Part shown: in pieces, positions 25,993 to 35,003 of the stretch
Position numbering within the stretch: the first letter of the stretch is position 1
Layout: each line of letters begins with the position of its first letter
DNA from: Brucella daejeonensis
GTDB taxonomy: Bacteria; Pseudomonadota; Alphaproteobacteria; Rhizobiales; Rhizobiaceae
Reading direction: 5' to 3'
DNA length: 64,000 bases
NCBI RefSeq assembly: GCF_014199265.1
Contig: NZ_JACIJG010000002.1
Span: forward strand, 186,001-250,000
Position numbers and translations under genes: made by a program
The notes under the pieces: generated by a model
The model's database searches: none
What the model was told of the DNA's origin: nothing
What the model saw: the letters and a program-made list of their open reading frames with translations, nothing else

Positions 25993-26763
25993 ATGAGACT
26001 GAAAGACAAGGTTGCCCTTATCACCGGCGCGGCGCGCGGCATCGGGCTTGGCTTCGCCGAAGCCTATGCGCGTGAAGGCGCGAAGGTCATCATCGCCGAT
26101 ATCAATATCGAGCGGGCCGAGGAAGCCGCACGTGCCATAGGGGATTCGGCCCACGCCGTTCGACTGGATGTGACCGATCTTGGCGCAATCGACAAAGTGG
26201 TCGCGGAAATCGACGCGGAGTATGGCGGCATCGATATTCTGGTTAACAATGCCGCGATCTTCGACATGGCGCCGATCAATGAACTTACCGAAGACAGCTA
26301 TGAGCGAGTGCTGGGCATCAATTTAAAAGGGCCTCTCTTCATGATGAAGGCCGTCTCCAATGTCATGATTAAGCGCGGACGTGGCGGGAAGATCATCAAT
26401 ATGGCCAGTCAGGCGGGCCGTCGCGGCGAGGCACTGGTGACACTTTATTGCGCCTCCAAGGCGGCGATCATCTCCGCGACGCAATCCGCGGCACTTGCGC
26501 TGGTGAAACACGGGATCAATGTAAATGCCATCGCCCCCGGAGTGGTCGATGGCGAACATTGGGATGTGGTAGACGCGAATTTTGCCAAGTGGGAAGGCCT
26601 GAAGCCGGGCGAGAAAAAAGCTGCGGTGGCAAAGTCGGTGCCTATCGGCCGCTTTGCGAAACCGGAAGATATCACCGGTATGGCCGTGTTCCTCGCTTCG
26701 TCGGATAGCGATTATGTCCTCGCCCAGACTTTCGGCGTGGATGGCGGCAACTGGATGGCTTGA
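25993..26763 (+). CDS. Short-chain polyol dehydrogenase (sorbitol dehydrogenase SmoS-like)
   Basis: 256 residues, classical SDR. The cofactor motif TGAARGIGLG is at about 13-22, NNAA at about 86, and the catalytic Ser and Tyr-x3-Lys lie in MASQAGRRGEALVTLYCASKAAI (S near 139, YCASK near 152). NAD-dependent oxidation of D-sorbitol to fructose or of a related polyol is the likely reaction, from resemblance to SmoS and galactitol dehydrogenases and from position directly behind the transporter. The start used has GGAG at 8 nt; a longer in-frame reading overlaps the ATPase gene and is rejected. Confidence 0.9.
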   Translation: MRLKDKVALITGAARGIGLGFAEAYAREGAKVIIADINIERAEEAARAIGDSAHAVRLDVTDLGAIDKVVAEIDAEYGGIDILVNNAAIFDMAPINELTEDSYERVLGINLKGPLFMMKAVSNVMIKRGRGGKIINMASQAGRRGEALVTLYCASKAAIISATQSAALALVKHGINVNAIAPGVVDGEHWDVVDANFAKWEGLKPGEKKAAVAKSVPIGRFAKPEDITGMAVFLASSDSDYVLAQTFGVDGGNWMA

Positions 26764-26781
26764 ACAAGCCCGGGTAAGGCG

Positions 26782-27792
26782 ATGAAAGCGATATATTTCA
26801 CTGGTCACGGTAAAGCCAGTCTGGCCGACCTGCCGGAACCGGAACTGAAGCCTGGTCACGTTCTGATCGATGTCAGAGCGTCCGGCCTATGTCACACGGA
26901 TATCGACGTGTTGCACGGTCGTTATGGTTCCAGTGCTTCTCCGCTTGTGCCCGGACATGAATATGCAGGCGTCGTATTGGCCGTCGCGGAAGACGTGGCC
27001 AATGTGAGACCGGGAGACCGAATTGCCGTCGATCCCAATATTCCCTGCGGGCATTGCCGCGCTTGCCGGAAAGGCCTGAGTAATCTCTGCTCCAACCTGA
27101 AAGCCTATGGCGTCACCCACAATGGAGGCTTCGCGGAGCAAAGTCGCGTTCATGTGGCGCATGTTCATCCGATAGGTGATCTGTCGTTCGATGTTGCCGC
27201 ACTCGCCGAACCATTGGCCTGTGTGTTGAATGGACTGGATACGGCGGGGTTGGGAACTGGGTCGCGATGTCCAGAGAACGCTCTCGTTTTCGGGGCTGGC
27301 CCCATAGGTTTGCTGATGGCCTTGTCACTAAAGGCGCAAGGGGTGGCGCAGGTGTCGGTCGCCGATATCAATGAACATCGCCTTGCCTTTGTGGAAAGTT
27401 TGGGGTTGGAGCCTGTCATGTCCGGTTCCGACGCGTTGGAAAAAAGCAGGCGCAGTTTCGACTTCGTGGCCGACGCTACCGGTATCGCGACGGTCGTGGA
27501 GGGCATGGTGGATTTTGCCGCGGATGGCGGCACGGTTCTGGTGTTCGGCGTCTGCGCACCAGATGCTCGAATTGCCGTCGCTCCGTTTGAAATTTTTCGC
27601 CGCCAGATACGCATTGCCGGTTCACATTCTTTGAATCGCAACATTCCACAGGCTTTGGAAATACTGAAAAAGGACAGAGGCGACATGGCGCGGCTCGTTT
27701 CACACCGGTTGCCGCTCAGTGAGATGCTGCCATTCTTCACCAAGCATGGCAGTGATTCCGCGACGATGAAAGTTCAGTTCGTAGCTGATTGA
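26782..27792 (+). CDS. Zinc-dependent medium-chain polyol/alcohol dehydrogenase
   Basis: 336 residues, MDR superfamily. Catalytic zinc ligands are Cys in ASGLCHTDID (about 37) and His/Glu in VPGHEYAG (about 58). The structural zinc loop is CGHCRACRKGLSNLC (about 91-105). The nucleotide fold is FGAGPIGLLMA (about 170). It most resembles sorbitol/threonine/arabitol-type dehydrogenases. It sits between the SDR and mannitol dehydrogenase genes and overlaps the longer possible start of the latter. A third oxidoreductase suggests that the operon handles several polyols. The exact substrate is not determined by sequence. Confidence 0.88.
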   Translation: MKAIYFTGHGKASLADLPEPELKPGHVLIDVRASGLCHTDIDVLHGRYGSSASPLVPGHEYAGVVLAVAEDVANVRPGDRIAVDPNIPCGHCRACRKGLSNLCSNLKAYGVTHNGGFAEQSRVHVAHVHPIGDLSFDVAALAEPLACVLNGLDTAGLGTGSRCPENALVFGAGPIGLLMALSLKAQGVAQVSVADINEHRLAFVESLGLEPVMSGSDALEKSRRSFDFVADATGIATVVEGMVDFAADGGTVLVFGVCAPDARIAVAPFEIFRRQIRIAGSHSLNRNIPQALEILKKDRGDMARLVSHRLPLSEMLPFFTKHGSDSATMKVQFVAD

Positions 27793-27809
27793 TTTTAAAG
27801 GAAAGTGTC

Positions 27810-29294
27810 ATGACAAAGCTGTCGCGCGCAACGCTCCAGAGCTTCGACAAGGTACACAGACCCGGTTACGACCCGGCAGGGCTGAGACCGGGTATCGTGC
27901 ATTTCGGTGTTGGCAATTTCCATCGTGCGCATCAGGCCGTTTATCTGGATGAATTGTTCACAACCGGCGAGGGGCATGACTGGGCGCTGGTGGGGGCGGG
28001 CGTACGCGTCAGCGACGATGCGATGCGTGAAACGTTGAAGGCGCAGGACTGGCTTACTACTGTCGTCGAGCAGGAGGCCGACTATGCCGGCGCGCGGATT
28101 ACCGCTTCCATGGTCGATTATGTGACCATATCCACGGATGAAGGACGCGAGGCCTTGATGGCCTATCTCACGTCGCCCGATACCCGTATCGTTTCGATGA
28201 CGATTACGGAAGGTGGCTATTATATCGATCCCGCAAGCCAGACCTTCGATCCGGCTCATCCCGATATCGTGGCGGACGCGACGCATTCCGACAGACCGAA
28301 AACCGTTTTCGGCTTGATTGTCCTGGCACTAAAACTGCGCAGGGAGGCAGGTGTCGCGCCTTTCACGGTCATGTCATGCGACAACATTCCCGGCAACGGG
28401 CATGTTACGGAAGACGCGGTGACGGGCCTTGCAAAGTTGAGCGACCCCGTTTTTGCCGATTGGATTTCGGCTAACGTCGCCTTTCCGAATTCAATGGTGG
28501 ATCGCATCACACCCGCTACTGGCGCACGCGAAAGAGAGATCGCCGCGAAGGATTTTGGCGTCGAAGATCGTTGGCCGGTTTTCTGCGAAGGTTTCAGGCA
28601 ATGGGTGGTGGAGGATAATTTCCCGACCGGGCGACCCGCGCTGGAAAAGGTTGGCGTTACTTTTACCGATCAGGTGGCCGCTTACGAATTGATGAAAATC
28701 CGCATCCTCAACGGTGGTCATGCGGCTATCGCCTATCCGGGCGGATTACTCGATATTCACTTCGTTCACGAAGCGATGGAGCATCCGTTGATCCGGCGCT
28801 ATCTGGAAAAGCTTACCCAGGAAGAGATTATCCCGGAAGTGCCTCTGGTGCCGGACACGAACCTGGACGAATATCGGATACTGATTGACAAACGTTTTGC
28901 CAATCCGCGTATCGGCGACACCATTCGCCGCCTGTGTCTGGACGGTTCCAACCGTCAGCCGAAATTCATCCTGCCGACAGCAGTTGATCGTGTTGCCGAA
29001 GGTAAATCCGTCACCGGTCTTGCACTGGTGTCGGCCTTCTGGTGCCGTTACTGCTACGGTACGACTGACAGCGGCACAGTGATCGAGCCGAACGATCCGT
29101 CATGGGATCGCCTCACCAAGCAGGCCGCTCTTGCAAAAGACAACCCGGCGGCCTGGCTTGCCATGGACGATATTTTTGGCGCACTAGCTTCAAATCCCGC
29201 TTATGTCGCGGCATTTTCGTCTGCTCTTCTGCGCATATGGCAGGAAGGCACAGTCAAAGCGCTGGAACGCTATCTGGCTGATGAACCGTTGTAA
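27810..29294 (+). CDS. mtlK: Mannitol 2-dehydrogenase (long-chain polyol dehydrogenase)
   Basis: 494 residues, the usual size of monomeric long-chain mannitol/fructuronate/arabinitol dehydrogenases. NAD-binding motif GVGNFHRAHQAVYLDEL lies at about 37-53. The domain start around KIRILNGGHAAIAYPGGL (about 300) carries the catalytic Lys and the family's conserved NGxH. It oxidises mannitol to fructose. The start MTKLSRAT follows AAAGGAAAG; the frame is open 7 codons further, overlapping the zinc enzyme's stop. Final gene of the polyol operon; it converges on putR only 6 bp away. Confidence 0.91.
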   Translation: MTKLSRATLQSFDKVHRPGYDPAGLRPGIVHFGVGNFHRAHQAVYLDELFTTGEGHDWALVGAGVRVSDDAMRETLKAQDWLTTVVEQEADYAGARITASMVDYVTISTDEGREALMAYLTSPDTRIVSMTITEGGYYIDPASQTFDPAHPDIVADATHSDRPKTVFGLIVLALKLRREAGVAPFTVMSCDNIPGNGHVTEDAVTGLAKLSDPVFADWISANVAFPNSMVDRITPATGAREREIAAKDFGVEDRWPVFCEGFRQWVVEDNFPTGRPALEKVGVTFTDQVAAYELMKIRILNGGHAAIAYPGGLLDIHFVHEAMEHPLIRRYLEKLTQEEIIPEVPLVPDTNLDEYRILIDKRFANPRIGDTIRRLCLDGSNRQPKFILPTAVDRVAEGKSVTGLALVSAFWCRYCYGTTDSGTVIEPNDPSWDRLTKQAALAKDNPAAWLAMDDIFGALASNPAYVAAFSSALLRIWQEGTVKALERYLADEPL

Positions 29295-29300
29295 GAGCAG

Positions 29301-29795
29301 TCACAGCGCGCCCGGATAGACCCTCACCGGCCGGTTATCCTTGACCGATTCCATCACGACGAAGGTGGATGTGCTCGCCACATTGGGCAGGCTGGAAATC
29401 TTTTCGCCCAGCACTTCGCGATAGCGTCGGATGTTGTGTGTGCGTACTTTCAAAAGATAGTCGAAGGAGCTTGCTATCATATGGCACTCCTCGACTTCGC
29501 GGATTTTGCGAACGGCGGTATTGAAGGCGTTGAGTGCCGTTTCACGTGTGTCCGATAGTTTGACGGTCGTGAATGCAATATGGTCGAGGCCCAGTTTTTC
29601 CGGATCGATTGCCGCGCGAAAGCCCAGAATATAACCTTCATCGACAAGTCGTTTCAGTCGTGCCTGACATGGCGTTTTGGAAAGCCCGACTTTTTTTGAC
29701 AGTTCGGTCACGGGAATGCGCCCGTCTTCGCTCATCACTTCCAGAATGCGGCGATCGAACTGATCCAGATCGTCTACAGAGTCTATTTTTCTCAT
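29301..29795 (-). CDS. putR: Lrp/AsnC-family regulator of proline catabolism (PutR)
   Basis: 164 residues from the chosen start. An N-terminal winged helix (DDLDQFDRRILEVMSEDGRI, then ELSKKVGLSKTPCQARLKRL) is followed by the AsnC/RAM effector domain. It is divergent from putA, the arrangement of putR-putA in Agrobacterium and rhizobia, where PutR activates putA in response to proline. The ATG at 29795 has GAAGG at 8 nt; the open frame continues 35 codons upstream, but that part is low-complexity and overlaps the putA regulatory space. Confidence 0.92.
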   Translation of the reverse strand: MRKIDSVDDLDQFDRRILEVMSEDGRIPVTELSKKVGLSKTPCQARLKRLVDEGYILGFRAAIDPEKLGLDHIAFTTVKLSDTRETALNAFNTAVRKIREVEECHMIASSFDYLLKVRTHNIRRYREVLGEKISSLPNVASTSTFVVMESVKDNRPVRVYPGAL

Positions 29796-29956
29796 TCTAT
29801 TAGCCTTCCATAGTTCCAATAATAGGATCGGATTTCCTTTCTGTAGCCGAAATGAAGGCAGAATGAAATTTCCACCAATGATAATGTGCACCCAAATCAA
29901 AGAAGGGTTATCCTGAGTGACATCTGGAGCCGTTTCCTTTTTGTGAGCAGTGCACC

Positions 29957-32900
29957 ATGACCGACAATATTCCCGTTTCCAAAGCTCCCGTTTTTCAGAA
30001 TTTCGCGCCGCCGATTCGCGAGCAGAGCGCGCTGCGTCAGGCGATCACCGCCGCCTATCGCCGCCCGGAAGCCGAGTGCGTTACGGCTTTGGTCGAGCAG
30101 GCGACTTTGCCGGAAGAAACGCGCAAGGCCATTCGCACCACGGCGCGCCGTCTGATCGAGGCGCTACGCGCCAAGCACAAGGGTACCGGCGTCGAAGGTC
30201 TGGTGCATGAATATTCACTGTCGAGTCAGGAAGGCGTGGCGCTGATGTGCCTTGCCGAGGCCCTTTTGCGCATCCCGGACATGGCGACCCGTGACGCGCT
30301 GATCCGTGACAAGATTTCACACGGCGACTGGAAATCCCATATGGGCGGCGGACGTTCGCTGTTCGTCAATGCCGCTACATGGGGCCTTGTCGTCACCGGC
30401 AAGCTCACCAATACGGTCAATGATCACGGTCTTTCGGCGGCGCTGACGCGTCTGATCGCGCGCTGCGGCGAGCCGGTCATCCGGCGCGGCGTCGATATGG
30501 CGATGCGCATGATGGGCGAGCAGTTCGTCACCGGCGAAACCATTGACGAAGCACTGAAACGGGCAAAAGCGCTGGAAGAGCGCGGCTTCCGCTATTCCTA
30601 CGATATGCTGGGCGAGGCAGCTACGACGGCAGCCGATGCAGAGCGTTATTACGAGGATTACGAGACGGCCATTCATGCCATCGGTCGCGCTTCCGCCGGT
30701 CGCGGGATTTATGATGGTCCCGGTATTTCGATCAAGCTTTCGGCGCTTCATCCGCGCTATGTCCGCTCGCAGAGCGAACGCGTCAAGGGCGAGCTGTTGC
30801 CCAAGGTGAAGGCACTGGCCGCAATCGCCAAGTCTTACAATATCGGCCTCAATATCGATGCTGAGGAAGCTGACCGTCTGGAACTGTCGCTCGACCTGTT
30901 GCAGAGCCTTTGTGAAGACCCCGATCTGGCGGATTGGGAAGGCATCGGCTTTGTCGTGCAGGCCTATGGCAAGCGCTGCCCCTTCGTGCTCGATTTCATC
31001 ATCGATATGGCGCGCCGCAACAAGCGCCGCGTTATGGTGCGTCTGGTCAAGGGGGCTTACTGGGACGCCGAAATCAAGCGTGCGCAGGTGGACGGTCTGG
31101 AAGATTTTCCGGTCTATACGCGCAAGGTTCACACCGATGTTTCTTATATCGCATGCGCCCGCAAGCTTCTGGCCGCAACCGATGCGGTCTTCCCGCAATT
31201 TGCGACGCATAATGCGCTGACGCTTGCCACCATCTACCATCTGGCCGGAGAAGATTTCAAAACCGGCAAGTTCGAGTTCCAATGCCTGCACGGCATGGGT
31301 GAACCGCTTTATGACGAAGTGGTTGGTCCGTCGAAGCTGGGCCGTCCGGCGCGCATCTATGCGCCCGTTGGCACGCATGAAACGCTGCTGGCCTATCTGG
31401 TGCGCCGCCTTCTCGAAAACGGCGCCAATTCCTCTTTCGTCAACCGTATCGGAGACGAAAGCGTTTCCGTCGATGAACTGGTGGCCGATCCGGTCGAGGT
31501 TGTGCGTTCCATGGCTGTGGTTGGTGCGCGCCACGACCAGATTGCGCTCCCAGAAAGTCTCTATGGCGCTCGCCGGAATTCCACTGGCTTCGATCTTTCC
31601 AATGAAGTGACGCTTGACGCTTTGAGCAAAACCCTTGCGGAAACGGCAAGCCGCGAATGGGTGGCCGAACCGCAGATCGCTGGCAAAAAGGTCAAGGGCA
31701 CAAGCCGCCCTGTTCTGAACCCCGGTGACCGCGACGATATTGTCGGTACGGTCACCGAAATTGACGCAGCAGACGTTGCCAGGGCGATGGCCATCGCGGA
31801 GAAAGCCACCGCAAGCTGGTCGGCCTTTGCGCCGGTAACACGCGCCGCCTTTCTTGAACGTGCCGCCGACATCATGCAGCGCGACATGCCGCAATTGCTG
31901 GGTCTCGTGATGCGCGAAGCCGGTAAATCCATGCCGAACGCCATCGCCGAAGTGCGCGAAGCGATTGATTTCCTGCGTTATTATGCCGAGCAGACTCGCC
32001 GCACGCTGGGCGTCGGCCATAAACCGCTTGGGCCTGTCGTTTGTATTAGCCCGTGGAATTTCCCGCTGGCTATCTTCACCGGCCAGATTGCTGCTGCCCT
32101 CGTCGCGGGTAATCCGGTTCTGGCCAAGCCTGCCGAAGAAACGCCGCTGATCGCGGCGCAGGGCGTGCGTATCCTGCATGAAGCGGGCATCCCCACCGAT
32201 GCATTGCAGCTTCTGCCGGGTGATGGCCGTATCGGCGCAGCGCTGGTGGCCGCACCTGAAACCTGCGGCGTGATGTTCACCGGCTCGACAGAGGTGGCGC
32301 GGCTTATTCAGGCGCAGCTTGCCACGCGCCTGTTGCCGAATGGCAAGCCAATCCCGCTCATCGCGGAAACCGGTGGCCAGAACGCCATGATCGTGGATTC
32401 GTCGGCTTTGGCGGAACAGGTTGTCTTCGACGTGATCGCCTCGGCTTTCGATAGCGCCGGTCAGCGCTGTTCGGCGCTGCGTGTGCTCTGCCTTCAGGAC
32501 GATGTTGCCGATCGTATTTTGACCATGCTCAAGGGCGCGTTGAAGGAACTCTCCATCGGTCGCACCGACAAACTCAATGTCGATATTGGCCCGGTCATTA
32601 CCGATGAAGCCAAGGGCATTATCGAAAAGCACATTGACGCGATGCGCGGCCTTGGCCGCAAGGTCGAGCAGCTTCCGCTGGGGGCTGAGACGGATCAGGG
32701 CACATTCGTTGCACCGACGATCATCGAGATCGAATCCTTGAGCGATTTGAAGCGCGAGGTGTTTGGTCCGGTTCTGCATGTAGTGCGCTACAAGCGCGAC
32801 GACATGGAGCACCTGATCGACGATATTAATGCAACCGGCTATGGCCTGACCTTCGGTCTGCACACGCGCCTTGACGAAACCATTGCCAATGTCGCGGGGC

Positions 32901-33637
32901 GTATTCGCGTTGGTAACATCTATATCAACCGCAATGTCATCGGTGCGGTTGTTGGTGTGCAGCCCTTCGGCGGTCGCGGCCTGTCCGGTACTGGCCCCAA
33001 GGCGGGTGGCCCGCTTTATCTGGGGCGTCTGGTGGATAATGCGCCGATCCCGCCGCGTCACAGCTCGGTTCATACCGATGCGGCACTCAAGGATTTTGCC
33101 AAGTGGCTCGGCAATCGCGGCGAGAATGATCTGGCGCAGGCGGCGCGCGAAACCGGCAGCGCTTCGGCGCTTGGCCTTGAGATCGAATTTTCCGGGCCGG
33201 TCGGCGAGCGCAATCTCTATGCGCTTCATCCGCGGGGCCGCATCCTGCTTGTTCCGCAGACCGAGATCGGTCTTTATCGCCAGCTTACCGCAGTTCTTGC
33301 CACCGGCAATATGGCGGTAATCGATGCGGCTTGCGCCCTTCAGGAGAGACTCAAGGATTTGCCGGCCAACGTCGCCTTACGCATTCACTGGAGCAAGGAC
33401 TGGGCCACGGATGCGCCTTTTGCAGGCGCGCTGATCGAAGGCGACAGTGCCCGGATACTGGAGGTCAACCAGAAGATCGCGGCACTGCCAGGGCCATTGG
33501 TGCTCACCCAGGCTGCCTCTTCGACGGAACTGGCACAGGATGATGCCTATTGCCTCAACTGGCTCCTGGAAGAAGTTTCGACCTCGATCAACACCACCGC
33601 AGCAGGTGGTAATGCCAGCCTGATGGCAATCGGCTGA
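29957..33637 (+). CDS. putA: Bifunctional proline dehydrogenase / L-glutamate gamma-semialdehyde dehydrogenase
   Basis: 1226 residues. The N-terminal half is the FAD proline dehydrogenase barrel (about 70-490; GPGISIKLSALHPRY near 255, DAEEADRLE near 302 and RLVKGAYWD near 361). The central-C-terminal half is the NAD aldehyde dehydrogenase (about 530-1050) with SPWNFPLA near 698, EL/ETGGQNAM near 811 and active-site Cys in DSAGQRCSALR near 838. It converts proline to glutamate, channelling the semialdehyde between sites. The N-terminal ribbon-helix-helix DNA-binding domain of enteric PutA is absent, consistent with a separate PutR. A 3' terminator follows. Confidence 0.97.
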   Translation: MTDNIPVSKAPVFQNFAPPIREQSALRQAITAAYRRPEAECVTALVEQATLPEETRKAIRTTARRLIEALRAKHKGTGVEGLVHEYSLSSQEGVALMCLAEALLRIPDMATRDALIRDKISHGDWKSHMGGGRSLFVNAATWGLVVTGKLTNTVNDHGLSAALTRLIARCGEPVIRRGVDMAMRMMGEQFVTGETIDEALKRAKALEERGFRYSYDMLGEAATTAADAERYYEDYETAIHAIGRASAGRGIYDGPGISIKLSALHPRYVRSQSERVKGELLPKVKALAAIAKSYNIGLNIDAEEADRLELSLDLLQSLCEDPDLADWEGIGFVVQAYGKRCPFVLDFIIDMARRNKRRVMVRLVKGAYWDAEIKRAQVDGLEDFPVYTRKVHTDVSYIACARKLLAATDAVFPQFATHNALTLATIYHLAGEDFKTGKFEFQCLHGMGEPLYDEVVGPSKLGRPARIYAPVGTHETLLAYLVRRLLENGANSSFVNRIGDESVSVDELVADPVEVVRSMAVVGARHDQIALPESLYGARRNSTGFDLSNEVTLDALSKTLAETASREWVAEPQIAGKKVKGTSRPVLNPGDRDDIVGTVTEIDAADVARAMAIAEKATASWSAFAPVTRAAFLERAADIMQRDMPQLLGLVMREAGKSMPNAIAEVREAIDFLRYYAEQTRRTLGVGHKPLGPVVCISPWNFPLAIFTGQIAAALVAGNPVLAKPAEETPLIAAQGVRILHEAGIPTDALQLLPGDGRIGAALVAAPETCGVMFTGSTEVARLIQAQLATRLLPNGKPIPLIAETGGQNAMIVDSSALAEQVVFDVIASAFDSAGQRCSALRVLCLQDDVADRILTMLKGALKELSIGRTDKLNVDIGPVITDEAKGIIEKHIDAMRGLGRKVEQLPLGAETDQGTFVAPTIIEIESLSDLKREVFGPVLHVVRYKRDDMEHLIDDINATGYGLTFGLHTRLDETIANVAGRIRVGNIYINRNVIGAVVGVQPFGGRGLSGTGPKAGGPLYLGRLVDNAPIPPRHSSVHTDAALKDFAKWLGNRGENDLAQAARETGSASALGLEIEFSGPVGERNLYALHPRGRILLVPQTEIGLYRQLTAVLATGNMAVIDAACALQERLKDLPANVALRIHWSKDWATDAPFAGALIEGDSARILEVNQKIAALPGPLVLTQAASSTELAQDDAYCLNWLLEEVSTSINTTAAGGNASLMAIG

Positions 33638-33660
33638 TCCTTCGGCAGATATTAATACAG

Positions 33661-33690
33661 AAAGGCGGCGTGAAAGCCGCCTTTTCTTTG
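33661..33690 (+). terminator. Rho-independent terminator of putA
   Basis: AAAGGCGGC / GCCGCCTTT, 9-bp stem with a 6-nt loop, then TCTTTGTTTG. Confidence 0.9.
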
Positions 33691-33856
33691 TTTGTTGTGC
33701 CGCACACATCACTAGAAAACAGAATTATTGAATTATTTTCTTGAGATTCGGAATGAAATTTACATCTTGATTGACACGCCGTTCTAAAAGGCGAACATTA
33801 TGCAAGCGCCTGTAAGGGCGTCGGCGTGGAGGCGCCGCATAAAGGGAGGGAAAACA

Positions 33857-34882
33857 ATGCGTTCGGTAATTCTGGTAACGGCGCTGGCCGCTGGCGTGTC
33901 TTCATTTGCATTTTCTGCCGAGGCTGCAGGTAATCTCAATCTGATTTGCTCGGCGGATGTGGTGATTTGCGAGCAGATGAAGAACATGTTCGAGAAAGAC
34001 ACGGGTACCAAGGTAAACATGGTGCGTCTGTCATCAGGCGAAACCTATGCCAAGGTTCGAGCCGAAGCGCGCAATCCGAAGACCGATATCTGGTGGGCGG
34101 GCACAGGTGATCCGCATCTTCAGGCCGCAGCCGAAGGGCTGACGCTTGAATACAAGTCGCCAATGCTTGATCAGTTGCAGGATTGGGCCAAAAACCAGGC
34201 CGAAAGTTCCGGTTTCCGTACTGTTGGTGTTTATGCAGGTGCGCTCGGCTGGGGGTACAACACCGATATTCTTTCCAAAAAGAAACTGAAGGAACCCAAG
34301 TGCTGGGCGGATCTGCTCGATGCGTCCTATAAGGATGAGATCCAGATGGCCAATCCCAATTCGTCCGGTACCGCCTATACGGCGCTCGCGACGCTTGTTC
34401 AGATCATGGGGGAAGACAAGGCCTTTGAATATCTGAAGAAGCTCAATGCCAATGTCTCACAATATACCAAATCCGGGTCCGCGCCGGTGAAATCGGCTGC
34501 ACGCGGCGAAACGGGCATTGGAATTGTTTTCATGCACGATGCGGTTTCGATGACGGCGGAAGGTTTCCCGATCAAATCGGTCGCGCCATGTGAGGGAACC
34601 GGCTATGAAATTGGCTCCATGTCCATCATCAAGGGCGCCAAGAATCTCGACAACGCCAAGAAATGGTATGACTGGGCCCTGACCGCTGAAGTGCAGTCGC
34701 ATATGAAGGATGCCAAGTCTTTCCAGCTTCCCTCCAATAAGTCTGCCGAGGTTCCCAAGGAGTCTCCGCGCTTCGAAGACATCAAGCTGATCGATTACGA
34801 TTTCAAGGCCTATGGCGAACCAGCCAAGCGTAAGAAATTGCTTGAACGCTGGGATAAGGAAATTGGCGCGGCCGCCAACTGA
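33857..34882 (+). CDS. AfuA-like ABC transporter substrate-binding protein (organophosphate candidate)
   Basis: 341 residues with a Sec signal ending SAEAAG near 24. It resembles the AfuA branch of the ferric-binding superfamily: NPNSSGTAYTALAT (about 164), SQYTKSGSAPVKSAARGE (about 205-222) and PCEGTGYEIGS (about 248). Genuine FbpA proteins carry a Tyr-Tyr iron ligand pair in the segment after the AxAN motif; here that segment reads GIVFMHDAVS, with no such pair. AfuA was shown to bind sugar phosphates rather than iron. The start is set by GGGAGGG six nt before ATG 33857. An extended hairpin follows (34924-34958), then a fused permease, ATPase and a phosphatase. Confidence 0.88.
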   Translation: MRSVILVTALAAGVSSFAFSAEAAGNLNLICSADVVICEQMKNMFEKDTGTKVNMVRLSSGETYAKVRAEARNPKTDIWWAGTGDPHLQAAAEGLTLEYKSPMLDQLQDWAKNQAESSGFRTVGVYAGALGWGYNTDILSKKKLKEPKCWADLLDASYKDEIQMANPNSSGTAYTALATLVQIMGEDKAFEYLKKLNANVSQYTKSGSAPVKSAARGETGIGIVFMHDAVSMTAEGFPIKSVAPCEGTGYEIGSMSIIKGAKNLDNAKKWYDWALTAEVQSHMKDAKSFQLPSNKSAEVPKESPRFEDIKLIDYDFKAYGEPAKRKKLLERWDKEIGAAAN

Positions 34883-34923
34883 TCGTGACATCAACGCTCG
34901 CCGTTGGCGGCGGGATGATCAGA

Positions 34924-34958
34924 ATAGTGCAAACCCGACTTGGTCGGGTATGCACTAT
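34924..34958 (+). terminator. Long intercistronic hairpin behind AfuA-like gene
   Basis: ATAGTGCA-A-ACCCGA / TCGGGT-A-TGCACTAT: 14 paired bases with one A-A mismatch and a 5-nt CTTGG loop. There is no U-run. It separates the receptor gene from the permease gene and probably sets the receptor to permease expression ratio. Confidence 0.75.
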
Positions 34959-35003
34959 CTATTTCCCTGAAATACCCGGTAAATAGGGGAAGCGGACGCA
35001 CTT

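Noticed and set aside
30317-33229. 970-codon open frame antisense to putA
   Set aside because: It lies wholly opposite a full-length, motif-complete PutA. Long antisense frames are expected in GC-rich coding DNA. No family pattern and a composition rich in Arg, His and Gly.
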